Source of the DNA: Phragmitibacter sp965284365
GTDB lineage: Bacteria > Verrucomicrobiota > Verrucomicrobiia > Verrucomicrobiales > Verrucomicrobiaceae
Assembly: GCA_965284365.1 (NCBI GenBank)
Contig: OZ260079.1
Coordinates: forward strand, 3,410,001 to 3,474,000
Reading direction: 5' to 3'
DNA length: 64,000 nucleotides
Position numbers and translations under genes: made by a program. The notes under the pieces are model-generated. The model made no database searches. It saw only the letters and a program-made list of their open reading frames with translations, and was not told where the DNA came from. This document shows positions 16,155 through 24,586 of the stretch, in pieces; positions within the stretch are counted from its first letter, which is position 1, and every line of letters begins with the position of its first letter.

Positions 16155-16835
16155 ATGGACTCAGGACTTATCCCTCTCACTCGCAACCAGCGCGCCGACC
16201 GTTCGCGCATCAATGCCGGACTTAATGGCCGCGTAGGTGGAACTGCGCGTTATGCCAAGGGAACCAATGACGGCGGACTGCGAACAAGCGGTTACGTTTC
16301 GGAGGATGCCGGGCAGCAAGCGGCAATCCGCCGGCAGGGGGCGGGCGTTCTGCAGCCAACGACTACCACAAGGACCATCACCCCGGCGCCCGCGCCTCCT
16401 CCTGCCGTGGGAACTCCTGAATGGCTGGCCGCACAGAAGTCCAAACACATCACAGGCGGGCTTGATCCTGTTCAGGCAAGGCTTGCCGCTGAACAAGATG
16501 CGGCAGCAGGCGGAAGCAACAAGTCTCTCGCCGCCGGGGGTTCCAGCGTCCTGCGCCCGACCGCTCCGCGCCCTCCCAAGTATCTCGCCAAAGACCCAAC
16601 TGGACTGCCTGAGACTTACACGCCGCCAACCGTGGCGGGCATGACAGCCACGGCACCGGGGGCAACAACGCTCAGGCCGACTGTGCCGCCTGCTCCTGCC
16701 GCGCCAGTCGATTCGCGCATGACTCCGAACGTTCAGCGCCGCGACATGGTATCAACCGCTATGCCTGTCACGCAGGCGAGTTATGACGCGGAAGAGTTGA
16801 AGAGGAAACAAACAGCCCTTCGCCCCACTCGATAA
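16155..16835 (+). CDS. Pro/Ala/Thr-rich phage protein of unknown role
   Basis: 226 residues, starting two bases after the portal stop. The basic N-terminus (residues 8-45) is followed by low-complexity sequence with PAPAPPP, APRPPKY and three LRPT motifs (near 132, 172 and at the end). Disordered linker or minor head protein is likely; in podoviruses small proteins next to the portal are often scaffold- or ejection-related. No domain recognised. Confidence 0.65.
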   Translation: MDSGLIPLTRNQRADRSRINAGLNGRVGGTARYAKGTNDGGLRTSGYVSEDAGQQAAIRRQGAGVLQPTTTTRTITPAPAPPPAVGTPEWLAAQKSKHITGGLDPVQARLAAEQDAAAGGSNKSLAAGGSSVLRPTAPRPPKYLAKDPTGLPETYTPPTVAGMTATAPGATTLRPTVPPAPAAPVDSRMTPNVQRRDMVSTAMPVTQASYDAEELKRKQTALRPTR

Positions 16836-16838
16836 CTT

Positions 16839-17198
16839 ATGGCTGCGCCCGAACTCCTAGACTTAGGCGAAATGGTTCGCGGAGATACCTGGAATGGTAT
16901 CGGGCCTGCGATTGTCTTCGCGATCAACGGCTCGCCCCCGGCTTCGCAACTTGCCTCTGTCCTGATGCAGTTCCGGCGCTTTCCGAATGAAGCGCCCGCA
17001 GCAACCCTCACGAGCGGCGAGAGCATTAACATCAATAGCGCCCTCAACTGGAGCGTCACAGTTCCCGAGCAAGACTTACCTCTCCCTGCAGGCGTGTGGT
17101 TTTCTGACATTCAACTCACCGACGCGGCGGGCAGGGTGAAGACGTGGATCAAAGTTAAGCTGACCGTCTTAGACGACTATTCGAGGGAAGCATCATAA
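16839..17198 (+). CDS. Small structural protein with BppU-like N-terminal pattern
   Basis: 119 residues, predicted all-beta. The start LGEMVRGDTWNGIGPAIVF recalls the N-terminal fold of baseplate/fibre-attachment proteins of the BppU_N type (a RGDT motif followed by strands, then MQFRRFP). The end (WFSDIQLTDAAGRVKTWIK) fits such a sandwich. It overlaps the fibre gene's start by one base and probably anchors it to the tail. Confidence 0.55.
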   Translation: MAAPELLDLGEMVRGDTWNGIGPAIVFAINGSPPASQLASVLMQFRRFPNEAPAATLTSGESININSALNWSVTVPEQDLPLPAGVWFSDIQLTDAAGRVKTWIKVKLTVLDDYSREAS

Positions 17199-18469
17199 TG
17201 ACTGAGGAAATTACAGTAGCAGTAGACGTGACTGAGGAAGTCATCACCGTGAACATCACGGCAAATGAGGCTATCCCAATCCTTCGCTACGGTTCCGGCG
17301 CTCCAAGCAATGGACTTGGCATCGTGGGGGATAGCTACATCAACACGGCCAATGACTTCCTTTACGAGAAGACAGGGGTCTCGGCTTGGACGTTGCGAGT
17401 GGAACTTGCGAGCGGTGAAGGCGGCTCCTCCGCATGGGAAGACATCACAGGAACTCCCACAACTTTGGCTGGGTATGGAATTGCGGATGCTCAACCGCTA
17501 GACTCTGATCTAACCGCGATAGCTGCACTCGCCACCTCCGCAGAAGGTCGAGCATTGCTGGCACTCTCTCCATCCGCAGCCCAACTCTACTACTGGAACA
17601 GCGTAGCATGGACAGCACTGACGACTACAGCCTCATCCCGTGCTTTCATTGTGGGAAGCGCTTCCAGTGCCACGTTGCGCGGGATTCTGACGGACGAAAC
17701 GGGGACGGGATTGGCATACTTCCAGGGGGGCGATTTAGGAACACCAAGCGCCGGGGTTGCGACTAACCTGACCGGGACCGCTGCAAGTCTAACTGCTGGC
17801 AATGTAACAACGAACGCGAACCTCACGGGCGATGTGACCAGTTCCGGCAATGCTACGACGCTGGCGACGGTGAATAGTAATGTGGGGAGTTTCGGGAGCG
17901 GTTCGTTGGTCCCGGTCATCACGGTCAATGCTAAGGGCCTGATTACGGCTATCAGCACTACTGCGGTTTCAGGCGGCGGCGGTGGCTCCGGCACTAAGAC
18001 TATCGCTGTATTTACTCCCCGAGACAATCAGCCGCCTGCATCGAACTTCGCGACGCTTGATACGCGCAACAGTGTGGCGGTATTGGACTTCGATGACGCC
18101 ACGAATGAATCTGCGGTGTTTGTTGGGGTTATTCCCGAAGGTGCGGTTTTAACTAGCGGGCTTTATGTTTTTATTCATTGGACAGCGACGAGTGGAACAT
18201 CCGGCCAAGTGAAATGGGGTGCGCAATTCGAGAGGGGCAACACGGATCTAGATAGTGATTCCTTCGATACGGCTACTGATAACTTCTCAAGCACAAGTGG
18301 CACGAACGGGGTCATCATGGTGACGGGCATGACCTGCACGGACATCGACGGCTTGACCGCTGGCGACACCTTTCGGATTCGGATTTACCGGGATGCTGCG
18401 GACGGGACGAATGACACGCTTTCGGGTGATGCGGAACTGGTGACGGTGGAGGTGCGGACGGCGAACTAA
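17198..18469 (+). CDS. Tail fibre / receptor-binding protein
   Basis: 423 residues. The N-terminal attachment domain (1-85) is followed by phage-fibre repeats (TLAGYGIADAQPLDSDLTAIAAL and onward, near 90-120), then Thr/Asn/Gly-rich fibre repeats (NLTGTAASLTAGNVTTNAN, NLTGDVTSSGNATTLATV), a Gly-rich hinge GGGGGSG near 262, and a beta-sandwich C-terminus (about 270-423), likely the host-binding head. Part of the fibre module with the genes on both sides. Confidence 0.85.
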   Translation: MTEEITVAVDVTEEVITVNITANEAIPILRYGSGAPSNGLGIVGDSYINTANDFLYEKTGVSAWTLRVELASGEGGSSAWEDITGTPTTLAGYGIADAQPLDSDLTAIAALATSAEGRALLALSPSAAQLYYWNSVAWTALTTTASSRAFIVGSASSATLRGILTDETGTGLAYFQGGDLGTPSAGVATNLTGTAASLTAGNVTTNANLTGDVTSSGNATTLATVNSNVGSFGSGSLVPVITVNAKGLITAISTTAVSGGGGGSGTKTIAVFTPRDNQPPASNFATLDTRNSVAVLDFDDATNESAVFVGVIPEGAVLTSGLYVFIHWTATSGTSGQVKWGAQFERGNTDLDSDSFDTATDNFSSTSGTNGVIMVTGMTCTDIDGLTAGDTFRIRIYRDAADGTNDTLSGDAELVTVEVRTAN

Positions 18470-18477
18470 GGACTTCT

Positions 18478-19122
18478 ATGGCATTTACTTTCAACGGATC
18501 GAGTCAGTATCTTTCTGCGGCGGCGCAGAGTCTCATTGCGAGCGCGAGCGCGGCGACGTTGGTGGCGCGGCACTTTCGCACCTCCACTGGCGATCAGACA
18601 GGAGTAGGACTATCCAGTTCCACTTCGTCTCGATTTAGCATGCTCTGGTATAGCGGCGACGTGTATTTTTGCTGCGCGAATGGCAGCGGAAGTTATGGGA
18701 GTGCGGCAGTCTCGGGGACGGGATGGCGCGCGCTCGGAATGTCATTCGATGGCAGTGGCGGAACTAACTCGGATCGACTTAAGGCTTTTGTGGACGGCGC
18801 GCCTCAAACCTTGACCTTCAACCTTACGGTTCCATCAACACTCCCAAATGCGGCGGGATTGGGCGACTTATTCATTGGGAGAGAGAATGCAAATAACGCA
18901 TCCTCCGTGGGCGCGCACGCAGAGGTAGCCATGTGGAATGTCGCGCTGACAGCGGCCGAGCACGCCGCGTTCGGTAAGGGTTTTACGGCTGATAAGATCC
19001 GCCCACAATCCCTAGTCTTTTACGCTCCACTGGTGCGCGATCTGATCGACGTGAAGGGCGGGCTTGTCATCACCAATAACAACGGGGCAACGGTTTCAGA
19101 GCATCCGAGAGTTTACGCATAA
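18478..19122 (+). CDS. LamG/concanavalin-like lectin-fold virion protein
   Basis: 214 residues. Starts FTFNGSSQYLSA and contains GTGWRALGMSFDGSGG, LKAFVDGAPQTL, LFIGRENAN and VAMWNVALTAAEHAAF, the successive strands of a LamG/Laminin_G_3 jelly roll; it ends with RPQSLVFYAPL, as in fibre-tip lectins. Eight bases after the fibre gene. Probably a glycan-binding tip or receptor-binding accessory for adsorption. Confidence 0.8.
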   Translation: MAFTFNGSSQYLSAAAQSLIASASAATLVARHFRTSTGDQTGVGLSSSTSSRFSMLWYSGDVYFCCANGSGSYGSAAVSGTGWRALGMSFDGSGGTNSDRLKAFVDGAPQTLTFNLTVPSTLPNAAGLGDLFIGRENANNASSVGAHAEVAMWNVALTAAEHAAFGKGFTADKIRPQSLVFYAPLVRDLIDVKGGLVITNNNGATVSEHPRVYA

Positions 19123-19128
19123 CACACG

Positions 19129-19587
19129 ATGAGCCTATACTTTCACACCACTACTTTTGAGCGGCGAGAGATCGCGGATGATGTCATGGAAGCATGGCTG
19201 GGCGCATCGAATCCGAAGGCGGATGATTGGCAACTGGTGCCTGCTGAGCCTGAGTATGATGCGGAAACGCAAGCGGCTGCTGTGTGGGGGCAGGGCGAAT
19301 GGCTGGTGCGTGATCTGACGGCGGATGAACTGGCGGCAAAGACTCGGAAGGTCTGGCCTGATCGTGGGGCATTCTGGGCTGAATTTACGATTCAGGAGAA
19401 GGCGGCGATCCTGGGCAATAGCGGCAATCCAACGATAGGACTGGTGCTGGAGGAGTTGCGGATGTGGAATGGCGAGGTCTGGAGCGATGATCCGAACGGT
19501 GGCGGGCGCGTGATGATGGGGCTGACTGCGTTGGTGGGGGCTGGGATCATCAGTGAGGAACGGAAGGCGGAGGTGCTGGCGAAATGA
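19129..19587 (+). CDS. Hypothetical protein after the fibre genes
   Basis: 152 residues. Sits six bases after the lectin gene and ends with an ATGA overlap to the next gene. Tryptophan-rich (EAWLG, DDWQLVP, GEWLVRDLT, AFWAEF). Its position and the pattern of W, P and acidic residues recall small tail-fibre assembly or tip proteins, but I do not recognise a named family. The C-terminal half is helical (AALGAGIISEERKAEVLAK-like end). Confidence 0.55.
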   Translation: MSLYFHTTTFERREIADDVMEAWLGASNPKADDWQLVPAEPEYDAETQAAAVWGQGEWLVRDLTADELAAKTRKVWPDRGAFWAEFTIQEKAAILGNSGNPTIGLVLEELRMWNGEVWSDDPNGGGRVMMGLTALVGAGIISEERKAEVLAK

Positions 19588-19727
19588 ATTTGAAACAAGC
19601 CTTCCTCATCGCCATCACGCTCCTCTTTCTCGCGGTGGAGGCTGCCTGCATTTTCGGGCCGGGGCTGATGAAGTTTCTGAAGGCTTGGGGCAATCAAAGA
19701 ACCGAGACGCATTTTACCACCAAATGA
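19584..19727 (+). CDS. Small membrane protein of the lysis cassette
   Basis: 47 residues with one N-terminal hydrophobic span (FLIAITLLFLAVEAACIF, residues 7-24) and a basic polar C-terminus. ATGA overlaps on both sides couple it to the gene before and to the lipoprotein after. With that lipoprotein it forms an inner-membrane/outer-membrane pair just before holin and endolysin, so a short spanin-like or antiholin role is plausible; the periplasmic part is too short to call it an i-spanin with certainty. Confidence 0.55.
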   Translation: MNLKQAFLIAITLLFLAVEAACIFGPGLMKFLKAWGNQRTETHFTTK

Positions 19728-20017
19728 AACCATTCCTCCCAATCCTCACCCTGACCCTTTGCTCGTGTCAGAACCTTGTCACGGTCGCGACCCTCCCTAA
19801 CGGCGCGGAGGTCGTGAATGTGGCTGCAAACCTGATGGGCAAGCAGCACATTCCGGCCATGGTCGTGAAGACGGACAAGGTCACGATCACGATTGAAAAG
19901 GGCGGGTATCAAGAAGGGGAGAATGTTCCCACCAAGAGTATCGCCAAGGACGCGCTGTTAGGCACGATCAGCGGTGTGCCGGGAGTCGTTTCATCTTTAG
20001 ATGATGTGCTCCAATGA
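19724..20017 (+). CDS. Phage lipoprotein, possible outer-membrane spanin partner
   Basis: 97 residues starting at ATG 19724, which overlaps the preceding stop; longer upstream reading is out of context. The N-terminus MKPFLPILTLTLCSCQN is a lipoprotein signal with lipobox LCSC. The mature part is short, beta-rich, ending in a small Gly/Val helix (LLGTISGVPGVVSSLDD). Placement directly before holin and endolysin supports a lysis role (outer-membrane disruption), inferred from context. Confidence 0.6.
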   Translation: MKPFLPILTLTLCSCQNLVTVATLPNGAEVVNVAANLMGKQHIPAMVVKTDKVTITIEKGGYQEGENVPTKSIAKDALLGTISGVPGVVSSLDDVLQ

Positions 20018-20066
20018 CCCTCCAAATGGCCAGCAAATCCGAATCCTATATGAAGGAGGAAACGCC

Positions 20067-20609
20067 ATGTCTATCACCATTTCCCACCCGCTTCGCAGTC
20101 ACCCACGGCACAAACCAAAAAACACCACCACCACAATGCCAGTAATGACCTCTACTATCTCCGTCGTTCTATGGGCCGCATTCTCTGGGTTGGCCGCGAT
20201 CATTGCAGCGATCATACCCGATACAGGACACACGATTGTTTCTCAGATGGGGCCGGAGACCGTCTCAACGACAACAACCGTCACGACTAACATTCTTGAT
20301 GACTCAAAGCTGCGACTAATCTGTCTCGCGGGCGCGGTCGGCGGGGCTATCCTAAGCGTTGCCCTATTCCATAAGGAGGGGAGTAGCGCTAAAACGTTAG
20401 CTCGAAAGCTGACAGCAAGCTCCATCGCGGGCGTTATCATGGCCCCCATGGTTCTGCGGTGGTCGGGGTTAGGCTTCGGGACTGACGCAATGCTATTCGT
20501 GTCCGGCGCAGTGGCGCTACTATCTTGGGGCGTTCTCATGTCCGCTGTCCCTATGGCTGTCGCCTACATCAACAAATGGACTGGCGGTAAATTGAAGTCC
20601 GAAGAATGA
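20067..20609 (+). CDS. Holin-like membrane protein
   Basis: 180 residues from ATG 20067, preceded by AAGGAGG; the frame is open further upstream but has no ribosome site there. About four hydrophobic spans: ISVVLWAAFSGLAAIIAAIIP, LICLAGAVGGAILSVALF, SSIAGVIMAPMVL and LFVSGAVALLSWGVLMSAV, with a short charged C-terminus (KLKSEE). Its stop overlaps the endolysin start, the standard holin-endolysin coupling. Assigned by topology and position, not by a recognised family. Confidence 0.7.
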   Translation: MSITISHPLRSHPRHKPKNTTTTMPVMTSTISVVLWAAFSGLAAIIAAIIPDTGHTIVSQMGPETVSTTTTVTTNILDDSKLRLICLAGAVGGAILSVALFHKEGSSAKTLARKLTASSIAGVIMAPMVLRWSGLGFGTDAMLFVSGAVALLSWGVLMSAVPMAVAYINKWTGGKLKSEE

Positions 20610-21031
20610 GCGCATCTCTTACCATCTACACCCACGCCCTGAAAGACAAAGGGCTAAAGGAAACCCCTGGCGGCAAATCCACGCCGCGCATTGCCTATGC
20701 CATCCAGACGGCAGCGCCATGGCTTGACCGCGATGACAGCGCAACGCCTTGGTGTGGGTGTATCCGTGGCCTGTGGGGGCTGGAGACGGGGACAGGCGTC
20801 CCGAAAGAACACTTCCGCGCCAAGGAGTGGCTGAAGTGGGGCAAGCCTGTCGATATTGCCGAGGCGCAGAAAGGCGACACGGTTATCTTGAAGCGCTCAG
20901 GCGGGCATCACGTTGCGCTGTTTGACCACATGGAGGGGAGCGCGGTGTTTCTCCTTGGTGGGAACCAAGGCAATGCCGTGAACGTCTCAGCCTACAAGCG
21001 CGGCGATGTGGTTGGGATTCGCAGGAGTTAG
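20606..21031 (+). CDS. Endolysin, TIGR02594/NlpC-P60-like
   Basis: 141 residues. DSATPWCGCIRG supplies the catalytic Cys, GGHHVALFDH the catalytic His, and LLGGNQGNAVNVSAYKRGDVVGIRR is the signature ending of the TIGR02594 family, cysteine peptidoglycan hydrolases common in phages. No signal peptide, so export depends on the holin. Overlaps the holin by ATGA. Its stop codon overlaps the stop of the converging minus-strand gene. Confidence 0.88.
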   Translation: MSASLTIYTHALKDKGLKETPGGKSTPRIAYAIQTAAPWLDRDDSATPWCGCIRGLWGLETGTGVPKEHFRAKEWLKWGKPVDIAEAQKGDTVILKRSGGHHVALFDHMEGSAVFLLGGNQGNAVNVSAYKRGDVVGIRRS

Positions 21032-21180
21032 AGTGTCTGATTGTCTGGCGTGATAATTCTCACGCGCTCCTCTCCAAACAATTCAGCGAAGCTGCTGGCC
21101 ACAAGGCAGGCCTCAGCCAAGGTCGGCAATGAATCGACTTCTGACCAGACGCCAAGCTCCAAGATGTCTACACCGAACAT
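21028..21180 (-). CDS. 50-residue hypothetical protein, last of the minus-strand operon
   Basis: ATG 21180, eight bases after the stop of the gene before it. The product (VWSEVDSLPTLAEACLVASS, then FGEERVRIITPDN) has the helix-then-strand pattern of small phage proteins that track residue counts like EALxxA...VRII. It ends at 21028, sharing four bases with the endolysin stop. A longer frame from 21258 would overlap the upstream gene. Function unknown. Confidence 0.5.
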   Translation of the reverse strand: MFGVDILELGVWSEVDSLPTLAEACLVASSFAELFGEERVRIITPDNQTL

Positions 21181-21188
21181 GGGGTATA

Positions 21189-22082
21189 TTAACTCAGCGT
21201 CCCGTCCCTTATCGCGTAAATTTCCTCCCGTAGGAGCGTCCCGTCCGACGTATCCCAAACCGCGCCCTCGCCGTCATCGTGGGCATACCATTCGACGGGC
21301 GTAAGATCGACAGCTAGGGTTTCAAGATTGCTTATCGTCGCATCCAGAGCCCATGACCCATCTAGCGGCGGGTCGTTGCTTCCGTCTGTATCAGAGGTGT
21401 TCGTGCCGATAAGCATCGGAATCTCGAAGGTATTGCCCAAGATCGTAAATTCCAGCGTGTAGTCATGCGCGGCGCCAAAGGCAACGGACCCGGCGAAAAC
21501 ATGGCGGGTGTAGTGATAATACTCTCCCGAAACTGCGTCGGCTATTGCTGACTCCGCCTGCGCATCGATGCCAACGAATAGAAGAACAGGCATGTAGACC
21601 GTTCCGTCATCACCCTCTGACGGCTTGTAGTAGAACTCGCGATCGATGCCGCCCTCTTGATAGCCAAAGGCAATCTGAACGTCGCATTCATATCCCAAGC
21701 CAACACCAAGATCAATAATGCCGTCAGTGTAGGAATCGCCATCCGCAGAGAGTGCGTCTTCCACATACGCCCGCTGGAGCCTGACCGCCATCCAGTCCTC
21801 CTCATCGTCGCTGGTGTCGCTACCGCTGGCAGGGTCGGGCTGGAGAATGTTTGGCAGGGCAAAGGTTTTCGAGACGCTATCAACACCATTTGTGGCCGAG
21901 GCAAATGCACTGACGCTCGATGTCGTGGACAGTTCCCATTTCCGCACCCGGAACATGACCTCGAAGAATTGATCGAGGCTGAAGCTGATGTAACGCGGCG
22001 TTGTCGGCGGCGTCCATGAGTCATCGACTACCTCAAATTCATTGGCGACCGGGATCGGCCGAGGCATTTTGAGGAAGGCCAT
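21189..22082 (-). CDS. Hypothetical virion protein
   Basis: 297 residues, acidic, predicted mainly beta, with an aromatic-rich middle (FGYQEGGIDREFYYKPSEGD, GEYYHYTRH). No signal peptide. It lies at the 3' end of the capsid/tail operon, four bases from the gene before it, which points to a tail or head-surface structural part. No family recognised. Confidence 0.6.
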   Translation of the reverse strand: MAFLKMPRPIPVANEFEVVDDSWTPPTTPRYISFSLDQFFEVMFRVRKWELSTTSSVSAFASATNGVDSVSKTFALPNILQPDPASGSDTSDDEEDWMAVRLQRAYVEDALSADGDSYTDGIIDLGVGLGYECDVQIAFGYQEGGIDREFYYKPSEGDDGTVYMPVLLFVGIDAQAESAIADAVSGEYYHYTRHVFAGSVAFGAAHDYTLEFTILGNTFEIPMLIGTNTSDTDGSNDPPLDGSWALDATISNLETLAVDLTPVEWYAHDDGEGAVWDTSDGTLLREEIYAIRDGTLS

Positions 22083-22086
22083 AACG

Positions 22087-22416
22087 TTATGGGGGGATCA
22101 TCACAAATTCCGCAACCGAGGACAGCTTGGCCTTTGCCAGCGCCGGCGCTCCTCCTTGGTTGATGATGACGAGTTGCGTAGACTCCGAAGATTCGCTGCC
22201 CTCTTCGTCACGGCGGGAGGGGAAGGACAGAAAGCTGTCGCTCTCCCGCGTGGTGACGGATTCAAAGCGGGTCAGGGGTTCAGGCGCAGGGATGCTTCTG
22301 GCCGCTTCCAAATCCGCCTTGGTCTTATCCCGAAAGGCTTGTGACCGTGCGAGCGATGCCTGCTGTGCGGCCGCAACAGACTGCTGAACCTTCTGCAGTA
22401 GGGGATTCTCGTTCAT
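22087..22416 (-). CDS. Hypothetical phage protein with coiled N-terminus
   Basis: 109 residues; residues 1-42 form a Gln/Ala-rich helix (QQSVAAAQQASLARSQAFRD), followed by a Ser/Glu-rich disordered middle. Its start overlaps the stop of the 722-residue virion gene at one base, so translation is coupled. Possibly a small structural or chaperone protein; nothing firmer can be said. Confidence 0.55.
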   Translation of the reverse strand: MNENPLLQKVQQSVAAAQQASLARSQAFRDKTKADLEAARSIPAPEPLTRFESVTTRESDSFLSFPSRRDEEGSESSESTQLVIINQGGAPALAKAKLSSVAEFVMIPP

Positions 22417-24584
22417 TACTCGGGAATGATGTAGACGCGCTCGCGCTTCCAGTGGCCCGTCCAGAATCTCGAGATGCGCTCTTGGTAAAGCTGCTCCGAT
22501 CCGACCATGGCGAGATATGCCGAGGCTGACGGCGTGGAATCACTCCATGTGAACGATTCGGAAACATCCATTCCGGAGTTGCTGAACGTGTCGCCGTTTA
22601 CCAGATAGCCGCGCAGATCGATAACGAAGGTGGAGCCTCGATAATAAGCACCGCTCGGCAGTATCTGCAGAAGCGTGCCGCGGGCTGGCTTTGCCGTAAA
22701 GAAGTCCACATAAACTGTGCCCTTGAGCTTTTTGGAGTAGGGCTCGCGGCGGTTGGGGTATTCGACCGCGAACGTGCTATCACCTCCGGTCCCGGCCACG
22801 ACGCCGCCGGATGGAACAATGCCTGGCACCGTGAAGTCGACCCATTCCCAAGTGTCATAACTTGTCGGAACGCCATCAATCGAGCGCGTTGTCCGCAGGG
22901 CAAACAGGGTATTGATCTGCCGCTGAGTGACGACGGTCCCGAGTGTTTTGGGTTCAGCTGGCACATCCGGCAATTCCACGACCTGAACCAATTCCTTTAC
23001 ACGGTCTTCTGTCTCGGGGTCGAAGCTGTAATGCTCAAACTCTGGCTTCTGGGCCAGCAGCGCAATCTCCACTGTCCGCTTGAGCGAGTGGTAAACATTG
23101 ATCGGCGCCACGGTGACGTATTGGCCGTCCGCGTTCACGTCCTCGACTTCTCCAGCCGCGTCCGCCTCGTCAATCACCTGTTCGATGTGATGCTCAATCA
23201 GCCCTGTCTCGGCATCGAAGGGGTAGGAATGAATCTCTGGATCATCCCGAAGTTCGACCCACTGCCAATCCTTTGAATAGCCGTCGTCTCTCGTGGTTGT
23301 GAAGCCAAGACATGGGTCGTCAAAATCATCCGCCATCGCCCGTCGCTGGGTTACAAGGTCGACCAGTCCGGCAGGCCCGTCATTGATCTGTGGTAGCCTG
23401 ATCGCTGGGCCGGGAAGATTGGCGTAGGTGTGGGTGACTCGCACATTCTGAGTGTCGAGCGTCTTGATCTCCGGCGGCTTGATGATCTTCAGCGAGGTGT
23501 AGCCCGTTACCGGACAGGAAGCGTTTACTGCGGGCTTTGCGTAAGTGCTGCGCGGTGCCGTGAATGTCCAGCTAACCACGTCGAAGCCTTGGTATTCCTC
23601 CTGCGCGAACCAGCCAACCAAGCCCGCGACAGCCTCAATAGCGGGCGTGAGGGCGGTCCATTGCCAGACTTCGGAATAGCCATTCTCCTCAACCATTGAG
23701 TAGGAATTGCAGGCCGCTGAAAACGTGTCTGCAATGGCGCGGCGCTGTTGGTAGGTCGTGACCTTGGTGGGGTCGTCTGGATTGAGGGCATCCAGGGTGA
23801 TCACCGGGCCGGACAGCAGTCCATAAGTAAGCGTGACAGTATAGGTCAGCCCGTTCTTTACCGGAACATCAGCAGGTTTGATGACCTTCAAGGCCGTGAA
23901 GCCCGTGATCCCACATGCCTGATTAACGGTCGGCGGTGTGAAGTCCGTCTTCAGCGTGTCATAGGTCCAAGTGACAATCGGATATTCTGGATACTCGTAA
24001 TTGACCGTGTAGCCAATCTTCCGCTGGTCGGCCTGTGGCGCGATCTTCTCATAGTGCCGCGAGACCGTGAGCGTCTGCCCGTCCCTCTGCCAGGATTCAT
24101 TGATGAACAGGCAAGTAGCAATCGTGGGATGCGCCGTCCCTTGCGTGGGCTTCGTGTAGCTGTCAGGATTGACGATTGTGAACGTCCAGTCAATCGTTGG
24201 CGTTGAGTCTTCGTAGGGGTGCGAAGTTGTGACGCCGTCCTTGGCAAGTTCGTCCTGCCAGTCTGGGATCTCGTCAGGGTATGCGGCGGCAAAGGCTCGG
24301 ATGTCGAGCTTGTAGGTCAGGTTCCAGTTGTAATGATGATCGTCACCGCCCGCAGCGTAAGAATCAATCAGGATGAGGTAGGGGCATTTGGGATGCGCTA
24401 CGCCGGGGATTCGATTCGGATGCAGCGTATCATCTGCCGTCTTTGGGTAGGTCGGATGCTCCTTAGAAACCGCCTTCGGAATCGTTTCCACATAGACGCG
24501 ATCCCACTGTGTTGCTTTGCTCGAAAGCTGGATTCCCGGCTTCTTCAGCAGTTCTTTGGCGTAGTCGTAATAGGCGTCAGCCAT
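22416..24584 (-). CDS. Large virion protein with internal repeats
   Basis: 722 residues from ATG 24584; the longer start at 24608 would overlap the adaptor gene. From about residue 200 to 460 it has two clear repeats of roughly 130 residues, each with VNxxCxxTGxTxLKxIKP and later QRRAxADxF, then a Trp-rich YSxxWQW segment. The repeats look like beta-sandwich modules of a tail or surface protein. No catalytic motif seen. Encoded between the adaptor and two smaller structural genes. Confidence 0.65.
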   Translation of the reverse strand: MADAYYDYAKELLKKPGIQLSSKATQWDRVYVETIPKAVSKEHPTYPKTADDTLHPNRIPGVAHPKCPYLILIDSYAAGGDDHHYNWNLTYKLDIRAFAAAYPDEIPDWQDELAKDGVTTSHPYEDSTPTIDWTFTIVNPDSYTKPTQGTAHPTIATCLFINESWQRDGQTLTVSRHYEKIAPQADQRKIGYTVNYEYPEYPIVTWTYDTLKTDFTPPTVNQACGITGFTALKVIKPADVPVKNGLTYTVTLTYGLLSGPVITLDALNPDDPTKVTTYQQRRAIADTFSAACNSYSMVEENGYSEVWQWTALTPAIEAVAGLVGWFAQEEYQGFDVVSWTFTAPRSTYAKPAVNASCPVTGYTSLKIIKPPEIKTLDTQNVRVTHTYANLPGPAIRLPQINDGPAGLVDLVTQRRAMADDFDDPCLGFTTTRDDGYSKDWQWVELRDDPEIHSYPFDAETGLIEHHIEQVIDEADAAGEVEDVNADGQYVTVAPINVYHSLKRTVEIALLAQKPEFEHYSFDPETEDRVKELVQVVELPDVPAEPKTLGTVVTQRQINTLFALRTTRSIDGVPTSYDTWEWVDFTVPGIVPSGGVVAGTGGDSTFAVEYPNRREPYSKKLKGTVYVDFFTAKPARGTLLQILPSGAYYRGSTFVIDLRGYLVNGDTFSNSGMDVSESFTWSDSTPSASAYLAMVGSEQLYQERISRFWTGHWKRERVYIIPE

Positions 24585-24586
24585 AG

